From the NCBI RefSeq assembly GCF_039541875.1, contig NZ_BAABHB010000001.1, positions 124,001 to 188,000 on the forward strand: a stretch of 64,000 nt of DNA. The letters are read 5' to 3'. Made by a program: the position numbers and the translations under genes. This document shows, piece by piece, positions 59,139 to 64,000 of the stretch; position 1 is the stretch's first letter; each line of letters starts with the position of its first letter. The DNA is from Nibrella viscosa (GTDB lineage Bacteria; Bacteroidota; Bacteroidia; Cytophagales; Spirosomataceae). The notes under the pieces were generated by a model, which did no database searches, was not told the origin of the DNA, and saw nothing but the letters and a program-made list of their open reading frames with translations.

Positions 59139-59852
59139 ATGAAAAAGGTAACGTTAACCGTATTACTCATTCCCGCTCTCTGCCTGTCTGTTTTTGCGCA
59201 AAGCACCCCCTCGGCCGACGAAGTGATGGATAAATACCTGGCGGCCATCGGCGGCAAAGAATTTCTGGCGACCATCAACACCCTGACCGTTGATATGTCG
59301 ACCGATATGCAGGGCAACTCCATGATTATGACCCGCAAGCAGATGGCTCCTAACAAGTTTTCGCAGGTAGCATATGCCAACGGGATGGAGCTGTTCAAAA
59401 TGGTTTCCGACGGAAATAAAGTGGCGATGGTGAGTCCACGTGGTAATCAGACGATGGAAGGTGCCCAGGCCCAGAGCGCTATTTTGCAGAATATGCTGTT
59501 TCCGGAGATGCGGTTTGCCCAGATGGGGATCAAAAGCACGGTTGCCGGTATTGAAAAAGTAGACGGCAAGGAGGCCTACAAAGTAGCCCACACTACGGCC
59601 GATGGAGCCGTTAGCTGGTCTGATTTTTACGACGTAAACTCCGGGCTGAAGGTGCAGACGGTTTCGGTCATGCGCACCCCCCAGGGCGAACGCGAACAGG
59701 CTATACTCTATGCTGACTACAAAGACTTTAAAGGGCTGAAATACCCTACCTCCTTAACCCAGGGTAGCGGGCAGTTCCAGCGGCAATCGTCGGTAGATAA
59801 GGTGAAGATCAACGATAAGGTGAAAGATTCGGACTTTGCCGTTGCGCAGTAG
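59139..59852 (+). CDS. Outer-membrane-lipoprotein-sorting-like (LolA fold) periplasmic protein
   Basis: A 237-residue protein with a signal peptide (MKKVTLTVLLIPALCLSVFAQ). SADEVMDKYLAAIGGKEFLATINTL followed by long strands (MIMTRKQMAPNKFSQVAYANG, WSDFYDVNSGLKVQTVSVMRTPQGEREQAILYADYKDFKGLKYPTSL) gives the half-barrel layout of LolA/LolB-like proteins. In Bacteroidota such proteins are often next to peptidases or sensors; here alone. The specific ligand is unknown. Confidence 0.7.
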   Translation: MKKVTLTVLLIPALCLSVFAQSTPSADEVMDKYLAAIGGKEFLATINTLTVDMSTDMQGNSMIMTRKQMAPNKFSQVAYANGMELFKMVSDGNKVAMVSPRGNQTMEGAQAQSAILQNMLFPEMRFAQMGIKSTVAGIEKVDGKEAYKVAHTTADGAVSWSDFYDVNSGLKVQTVSVMRTPQGEREQAILYADYKDFKGLKYPTSLTQGSGQFQRQSSVDKVKINDKVKDSDFAVAQ

Positions 59853-59940
59853 ATTGGTTGAGTAGTTAATTGGTTTGTTTGTTGGTTGAACTATTTAATC
59901 ATTGAACCAATTACCCAATCAACCAATTAACTACTCAACC
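59853..59940. repeat. Iterated-word hairpin A8 (TTGGTTNA family)
   Basis: Left arm TTGGTTGA, GTAGTTAA, TTGGTTTG, TTGGTTGA; right arm AACCAATT, AACCAATT, AACTACTC, AACC, ending exactly at the ATG at 59941. A longer frame beginning at 59902 merely reads the right arm. Confidence 0.85.
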
Positions 59941-60960
59941 ATGATCAACCTTAGTGTGCTGGATCAGTCGCCGATCCGCAAGGGCAGCAATGCCCACGAA
60001 GCGCTTCAGGAAACCACCGCGCTGGCCAAACTGGCCGACCAACTGGGCTATACCCGCTTTTGGGTAGCCGAACACCACAACACCACCGCCCTGGCCGGCT
60101 CAACGCCGGAGATCCTGATGGCGCACCTCGGCGGGCAGACTCAACACATTCGCATTGGTTCGGGTGGGGTGATGCTGCCGCACTACAGCGCCCTGAAAGT
60201 GGCCGAGAACTTCCGGCTGCTGGAGTCACTCTTTCCCGGCCGGATCGATATGGGTGTGGGCCGCGCCCCCGGTGGCGACCGTAACACGGCCAGTGTGCTC
60301 AACCCCGGCAACACTTTCAGCGAGCAGGATTTTGCCCAGCAGTTGTTCGACCTCCAGAATTACCTCAACGACCGGCCCGTATACCAGAACGTGAAAGCCA
60401 TGCCGGTGCCCCCCTCCGTGCCGGAGCAGTGGATTCTGAGTTCCAGCGGGCAGAGTGCCTACTTTGCCGCACATTTCGGCATGGGCTTCTCGTTTGCGCA
60501 CTTTATCAACCCAAACGGCGGTCCGCAGGCGGTAGCCTTGTACCGGGAGCGATTCCAGCCATCGGAAAACCTCGACCAGCCCCAGGCCACTATGGCCCTG
60601 TTTGTGTTCTGTTCCGATGATGAAGAGACCGTACGGCAGCAGCAGGCCATTGTCGACCACCGTTTTCTGCAACTGGAAACCCGTGGCCGGCTCGATCCGG
60701 TCGACTACGACGATGTGAAAGCAGTGGTGTACTCCCCGGCCGAGCAGCAGCGGATAGAGTATAACCGGCAGCGGATGGTACTGGGCAGCCCGGAGCAGGT
60801 GAAAGACCAACTGCTTCGCTATGCCGACCAGTATGGGGTAGACGAGCTGATACTGGCCAATATAGCCTCTGATTTTGCCGACCGGCTGCGGTCGTACGAA
60901 CTGCTGGCGGAGGCTTGTGCGCTGCCACGCCCGCAGGCCGTAGGCGAGGAGGTTGCCTGA
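59941..60960 (+). CDS. LLM-class (luciferase-like) flavin-dependent oxidoreductase
   Basis: A 339-residue TIM-barrel enzyme of the bacterial-luciferase superfamily: LSVLDQSPIRKGSNAHEAL, RFWVAEHHNTTALAGSTPEILMAHL, IRIGSGGVMLPHYSALKVAENFRLLESLFPGRIDMGVGRAPGGD are the standard blocks of the uncharacterised MsnO8-type group. It uses reduced flavin to oxygenate an unknown substrate. The ATG directly follows the repeat hairpin A8. Confidence 0.92.
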   Translation: MINLSVLDQSPIRKGSNAHEALQETTALAKLADQLGYTRFWVAEHHNTTALAGSTPEILMAHLGGQTQHIRIGSGGVMLPHYSALKVAENFRLLESLFPGRIDMGVGRAPGGDRNTASVLNPGNTFSEQDFAQQLFDLQNYLNDRPVYQNVKAMPVPPSVPEQWILSSSGQSAYFAAHFGMGFSFAHFINPNGGPQAVALYRERFQPSENLDQPQATMALFVFCSDDEETVRQQQAIVDHRFLQLETRGRLDPVDYDDVKAVVYSPAEQQRIEYNRQRMVLGSPEQVKDQLLRYADQYGVDELILANIASDFADRLRSYELLAEACALPRPQAVGEEVA

Positions 60961-61036
60961 GGAATAGGGGAGAGAGGTGCTTTTTTGCCGTAATATGGTT
61001 AGATTGCCCTCTTTACCTTAACCCCGACCGCCATTT

Positions 61037-61930
61037 ATGAAACGATTGTTGTTTTGTCTGCTTTTCGGTTTCTCCTGTTTACTAACGCCGGTTTTTGCCC
61101 AGTCGGGTGGTGCCGGCCGTACCCTCCGGATTATCGCGTTTGGTGCCCATCCCGATGATTGTGAGTTAAAAGCCAGTGGCGTAGCGGCACTGTGGGCCGC
61201 CCAGGGGCATAAAGTAAAGTTTGTGTCGATGACCAACGGCGACATTGGGCACTTCAGCCAGGCCGGTGGTCCACTGGCGCAGCGCCGGCGGGCCGAGGTG
61301 CAGGCCTGCGCCCGGGCGCTGGGCATCGAAACCGAGGTGCTCGATATCCACGACGGCGAACTGATGCCGTCGCTGGAGAATCGCAAAACGGTGGCCCGGC
61401 TCATCCGCGAGTGGCAGGCCGATATTGTGCTCTGCCACCGTCCGAACGATTACCACCCCGACCACCGCTACACGGGCGTGCTGGTCGAAGATGCCGCCGT
61501 AGTGGTAGCCGCGCCCTTTTTTACGCCCAACACCCCGCCCACCAAAGGCAACCCCATTTTTCTGTACTATTCCGACAATTTCCGGAAGCCCAATCCCTTT
61601 GAGCCGACCCTGGTGGTCGGCATCGACGAAGCCGTGGAGAAGAAGTGGGCGTGTTTGCGGGCCATACCCTCGCAGTTTGCCGACAAAGATTCCTGGCAGG
61701 GGCGTTACCTGCCCAATGTGCCCGAAGGAGACAGTCAGCGGCAGGCATACATCCTGGACGTGCTGAAGAAGCGCAACGAAGACGTAGCCTATCAATACCG
61801 CGAGCGGCTTGTGCAGTTGTACGGGGCCGACAAAGGCCGCAAGATCAAATATGCTGAAGCGTTTGAACTCTGCCAGTACGGCAGCCAGCCCAGCGTAGAG
61901 GAGTTGAAAAAGCTGTTCCCAACGTTTTAA
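61037..61930 (+). CDS. PIG-L family deacetylase (secreted)
   Basis: A 297-residue protein with a signal peptide (about 1-20, ending VFAQ). The zinc motif AHPDDCE and the later HRPNDYHPDH are the active-site signatures of LmbE/PIG-L N-deacetylases acting on acetylated amino sugars. Being exported, it probably works on polysaccharide or glycoconjugate in the periplasm. A lone gene, 76 bases after the luciferase-like gene. Confidence 0.93.
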   Translation: MKRLLFCLLFGFSCLLTPVFAQSGGAGRTLRIIAFGAHPDDCELKASGVAALWAAQGHKVKFVSMTNGDIGHFSQAGGPLAQRRRAEVQACARALGIETEVLDIHDGELMPSLENRKTVARLIREWQADIVLCHRPNDYHPDHRYTGVLVEDAAVVVAAPFFTPNTPPTKGNPIFLYYSDNFRKPNPFEPTLVVGIDEAVEKKWACLRAIPSQFADKDSWQGRYLPNVPEGDSQRQAYILDVLKKRNEDVAYQYRERLVQLYGADKGRKIKYAEAFELCQYGSQPSVEELKKLFPTF

Positions 61931-61936
61931 CCCCCA

Positions 61937-62065
61937 ATCATGTACCTGCGGGCTTTAGCCCGTTACAACACACAATCGGCTCCCCATTTGTTTTCTTCCC
62001 GTTCCGGCTGCGCGATTGGCCCACCGGGACGGGGGGCGCTACAGTACCCCGGAATGTAATTCCGG
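61937..62065. repeat. REP-like palindromes without transposase
   Basis: CGGGCTTTAGCCCG (61949-61962) and CCGGAATGTAATTCCGG (62049-62065) lie around a GC-rich stretch after the PIG-L gene. The second is the same CGGAAT/ATTCCG type as two hairpins at 14571-14654. Confidence 0.55.
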
Positions 62066-62120
62066 TCTGGCCACTTAATTTTTACGTTTGGTGCAATCAG
62101 CGTGAATTACAGGCGGGGGA

Positions 62121-62177
62121 AAAACTAAAATACCTCAAAAAGACTGATTTACAGTCTTTTTGAGGTATTTTAGTTTT
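62121..62177 (-). terminator. Rho-independent terminator of the tRNA-Asp gene
   Basis: 62121-62145 pairs perfectly with 62153-62177 (25-base stem, 7-base loop), 20 bases after the tRNA 3' end on the minus strand. The last bases on that strand are a run of T (AAAA on plus at 62121 preceded by A62120). Confidence 0.85.
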
Positions 62178-62196
62178 CTTGTTTTTATCTTGTTCG

Positions 62197-62270
62197 CGGT
62201 CTGGACGGGACTCGAACCCGCGACCCCCTGCGTGACAGGCAGGTATTCTAACCAACTGAACTACCAGACC
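62197..62270 (-). tRNA. tRNA-Asp (anticodon GTC)
   Basis: 74 bases on the minus strand fold into a normal cloverleaf: acceptor GGTCTGG/CCAGACC plus discriminator G, D-arm with AGTTGGTTA, anticodon stem CCTGC/GCAGG with loop CTGTCAC (anticodon GTC), variable GGGTC and T-arm GCGGG TTCGAGT CCCGT. CCA is not encoded. Confidence 0.97.
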
Positions 62271-62317
62271 GAGTATGTTAATTTCTTCCTGCGTTGCCGT
62301 CTTCCGAAATCGTGATG

Positions 62318-62348
62318 CAAAAGTAGGCGGTTTTAGGACGTTACGCAA
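62318..62348 (-). promoter_or_regulatory. Promoter of the tRNA-Asp gene
   Basis: On the minus strand TTG (62348-62346), 20 bases, TACTTTTG (62325-62318): a full match to the Bacteroidota -33/-7 consensus, 48 bases before the tRNA. Confidence 0.75.
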
Positions 62349-62529
62349 GTGTTAACTTGAAAAAACTTTGCCGGGGAACTGTTTACACCGGTTTGCCGGT
62401 TGATTCTCAACTGGGTTTGCCGAAAAAAAATTTTTACCAGTACCGTTGGCTCGGTTCACAGGGCGTAAATAGAAACCTTGTAGGTTTGCTGGTAAATTGC
62501 CGGAATTATTACCTTTACACTCAACGACT

Positions 62530-63072
62530 ATGAACGTATCCGACTCATACATGGAACTTGTTAATCGGGGGTACAGCCGGGCCTGGAACGAAGGTGCCCA
62601 GCCTTATCCGGCCCTGTGCTACGAAATCTTTCTGCTCGACCATGCCCGTCATAAAGCCCGGCAGAAAGAACTGGCTTTACTGGATGCGTTCCAGCAGCGG
62701 TACGACTGGCAACTGACGCGCCGGCAACGCCAGGGCTACCTTACCTCGCTTCAGCGGGGGGCTACCCTCGTGCTCACCGACTCGGCTAAACAAATTACGT
62801 GGGCCAGCCAGAGCTTTCTGTCTATGACCGGTTATACGCCCACCGAGGTTCTCGGACAGCGCCCCTGGCTGCTACAGGGGCGTAATACCGACCCGAGAAC
62901 CATTGCTTATATCCGCAAACAATTGAATCGTCCGCAGTCGGTGAAAGCCGATCTGATCAACTACCGGAAAAACGGCGAACAGTATCTGTGCCGGCTTACG
63001 ATTGATCCGCTCCACAACAGCTCGGGTGATCTGACCCATTTTATTGCTGTTGAGTTCGCCGTCGAGGGGTGA
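62530..63072 (+). CDS. LOV-like PAS domain protein lacking the photoactive cysteine
   Basis: A 180-residue protein with a helical N-terminal part (about 1-75) and one PAS domain (about 80-178). LTDSAKQITWASQSFLSMTGYTPTEVLGQRPWLLQGRNTDPRTI, LINYRKNGEQYLCRLTIDPL and HFIAVE follow LOV photoreceptor domains closely, but the flavin-adduct site GRNCRFLQG is here GQRPWLLQG, so the reactive cysteine is absent. No output domain is attached. Start at 62530 taken because upstream in-frame codons look non-coding. May bind flavin and signal by redox. Confidence 0.8.
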   Translation: MNVSDSYMELVNRGYSRAWNEGAQPYPALCYEIFLLDHARHKARQKELALLDAFQQRYDWQLTRRQRQGYLTSLQRGATLVLTDSAKQITWASQSFLSMTGYTPTEVLGQRPWLLQGRNTDPRTIAYIRKQLNRPQSVKADLINYRKNGEQYLCRLTIDPLHNSSGDLTHFIAVEFAVEG

Positions 63073-63074
63073 AG

Positions 63075-63236
63075 CTATAAGCCGGATTCGGCTTCCAGAT
63101 CAAGGTCTCCTTCTACATCTTCGGGACCCGGACCCGGCGCATTGTCGGGCGTCATCAGCTTGGCAGCACCGGCTGGTTTTTCGGCGTCCGGGTCGGAATT
63201 GAAACCGGTGGCGGGAGCAGGGTTATTCTCCATCAT
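63075..63236 (-). CDS. Small acidic disordered protein 1
   Basis: A 53-codon frame (start MMENNPAPAT, end LEAESGL) rich in Pro, Asp, Glu and Gly. It starts immediately at the stop codon of the upstream small ORF (TAA then ATG), indicating coupling. No family recognised; similar tiny acidic proteins are common in Cytophagales, from memory. Convergent with the PAS gene. Confidence 0.5.
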   Translation of the reverse strand: MMENNPAPATGFNSDPDAEKPAGAAKLMTPDNAPGPGPEDVEGDLDLEAESGL

Positions 63237-63416
63237 TTACTCGTTTTCGTCGGTTATCAGATCCGTGATTGTATCGGGTCCCTGCTGAGGGTCAATGGCC
63301 TGGCGGGTGGCATCCGTGGGGGAGGAGTTTAGGGCGGTGTCGCCCCGATTTTCGCCCGGCACGTCTACATCGCGTTCGCTCACCTGGGTGGGCGGATCTT
63401 TTCGTTGGTCTTCCAT
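63237..63416 (-). CDS. Small acidic disordered protein 2
   Basis: A 59-codon frame (start MEDQRKDPPTQVSERDVDVPG, end ITDLITDENE), low in hydrophobic residues and probably unstructured. The pair of ORFs on the minus strand shares composition, which supports coding. No promoter box found upstream. Confidence 0.5.
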   Translation of the reverse strand: MEDQRKDPPTQVSERDVDVPGENRGDTALNSSPTDATRQAIDPQQGPDTITDLITDENE

Positions 63417-63420
63417 AGCT

Positions 63421-63619
63421 GTGTTGGTTTGCCTTTATTTAACCGTTCCCTCTTTTAATTGTTTTTCCCGCCATCCGCTGGCTAGCTTTCCAAACTCTTA
63501 GGCCTAAAATCCTGTTTCAAAAAAGAGGCATAAGGAGTTATGTGTAATTACGTCGGCAGGTATGCTGCTCCCGGCAGGGAACAAAACGGTATCCGGTCGT
63601 CAGCTAAAGGTTTAGATTC
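63421..63619. other. Intergenic region, no gene recognised
   Basis: Contains no perfect -7 box on either strand and no strong hairpin. Control region for the two small ORFs and the hydrolase cannot be placed. Confidence 0.35.
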
Positions 63620-64000
63620 ATGAAGAATTTTTTTCGTGCGTTGCGGTGGGCGTTGCGGTCATTGCTGGTGCTGGTTGTGATTGGACTCATAGGTATCTGG
63701 TTTATCGATTATCGGCAGAGTGATGAAGAAATTAGAGATGAATATCGTCATCAGCCTGTAAAACCGTCTATTCACCGCTATCGGGTGGGGGACCGAACCA
63801 TCCGGTTTATCGAAACCCCGGCCCGCGACTCCCTGCCCGTGGTGCTGTTTGTTCACGGGGCCCCCAGTTCGCTATCCTTTTTCAACAAGTTTTTCAAAGA
63901 CTCGGTGCTGCTGAGTCAGGCGCAGTTGGTGGCCGTTGACCGACCGGGTTACGGTTACTCCGACTTCGGCCGGGTCGAAACGTCGGTTGTCCGGCAGGCC
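63620..64000 (+). CDS. Alpha/beta hydrolase, membrane-anchored, 3'-truncated by the window edge
   Basis: The frame opens with ATG at 63620 and runs off the window (127 codons visible). MKNFFRALRWALRSLLVLVVIGLIGIWFI is a basic-hydrophobic membrane anchor; the domain starts near residue 55 with VVLFVHGAPSS (oxyanion strand) and VAVDRPGYGYS, the usual alpha/beta-hydrolase opening before the nucleophile elbow. Substrate unknown. Confidence 0.85.
   Translation, partial: MKNFFRALRWALRSLLVLVVIGLIGIWFIDYRQSDEEIRDEYRHQPVKPSIHRYRVGDRTIRFIETPARDSLPVVLFVHGAPSSLSFFNKFFKDSVLLSQAQLVAVDRPGYGYSDFGRVETSVVRQA

Overview
The window reads as chromosome of a Bacteroidota bacterium of the order Cytophagales, most like Spirosoma and its relatives. 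The evidence is the recurrent Bacteroidota -7 promoter word TAnnTTTG (often exactly TACTTTTG), a type IX secretion cargo protein, an FdtA-like cupin, DUF4256 and DUF1593 proteins and a Bacteroidota-type tRNA-Asp. Most of the window is GC-rich; about 2.45-7.2 kb is visibly AT-rich. The genus is inference.

Layout. 0-2.4 kb: end of a zinc alcohol dehydrogenase, an SDR and a DUF4256 protein. 2.45-7.2 kb: AT-rich accessory island with a serine hydrolase, a Crp/Fnr-type regulator, an IS256-family transposase remnant, a cytochrome-b-like membrane protein and two paralogous secreted proteins that share an operator/promoter. 7.5-10 kb: TAT-exported esterase and a TlpA-like thioredoxin. 10.1-24.3 kb: sugar locus with a DeoR regulator, an isomerase, an esterase, a split transketolase, two DUF1593 proteins, a ribose-type ABC transporter with DUF2291, and a GlpK-like kinase. 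24.4-33.8 kb: bicupin protein and a minus-strand operon for aromatic degradation (extradiol dioxygenase, C-C hydrolase, HisD-like dehydrogenase, SDR, cyclase, small monooxygenase, FAD monooxygenase, FAH). 34.4-37.7 kb: REP-associated transposase between REP palindromes, orphan HSDR_N nuclease-like protein, MFS transporter. 37.8-41 kb: GH3 glycosidase and AraC regulator. 41.2-48.9 kb: complete protocatechuate/beta-ketoadipate operon pcaH-pcaG-pcaB-pcaDC-pobA-pcaIJ-pcaF with two fused enzymes. 49-52 kb: small proteins and acyl-CoA synthetase. 52-58.8 kb: minus-strand cluster of a Rossmann-less secreted Gfo/Idh C-domain, three phage-collar (MdpB-like) proteins, a signal-less periplasmic-binding-fold protein and a 1084-residue T9SS repeat protein. 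59-64 kb: LolA-like protein, luciferase-like monooxygenase, PIG-L deacetylase, tRNA-Asp, a LOV-like PAS protein without the photoactive cysteine, two tiny acidic ORFs and the start of an alpha/beta hydrolase.

How it works together. The two aromatic operons cover meta cleavage (25-34 kb) and ortho cleavage of protocatechuate to acetyl-CoA and succinyl-CoA (41-49 kb). The sugar locus imports, isomerises, phosphorylates and probably transketolises an unidentified sugar.

The strongest unexplained signals are: (1) at least 14 intergenic hairpins built from iterated 7-8-base words that sit between cotranscribed genes, often encode the tail of the upstream protein and its stop codon, and end at the next start codon; (2) a 24-base motif repeated 21/24 at identical spacing from two -7 boxes, one next to an AraC gene; (3) a 14-base Crp/Fnr-like palindrome repeated at identical spacing before two paralogues next to a Crp/Fnr gene; (4) the collar-protein cluster.
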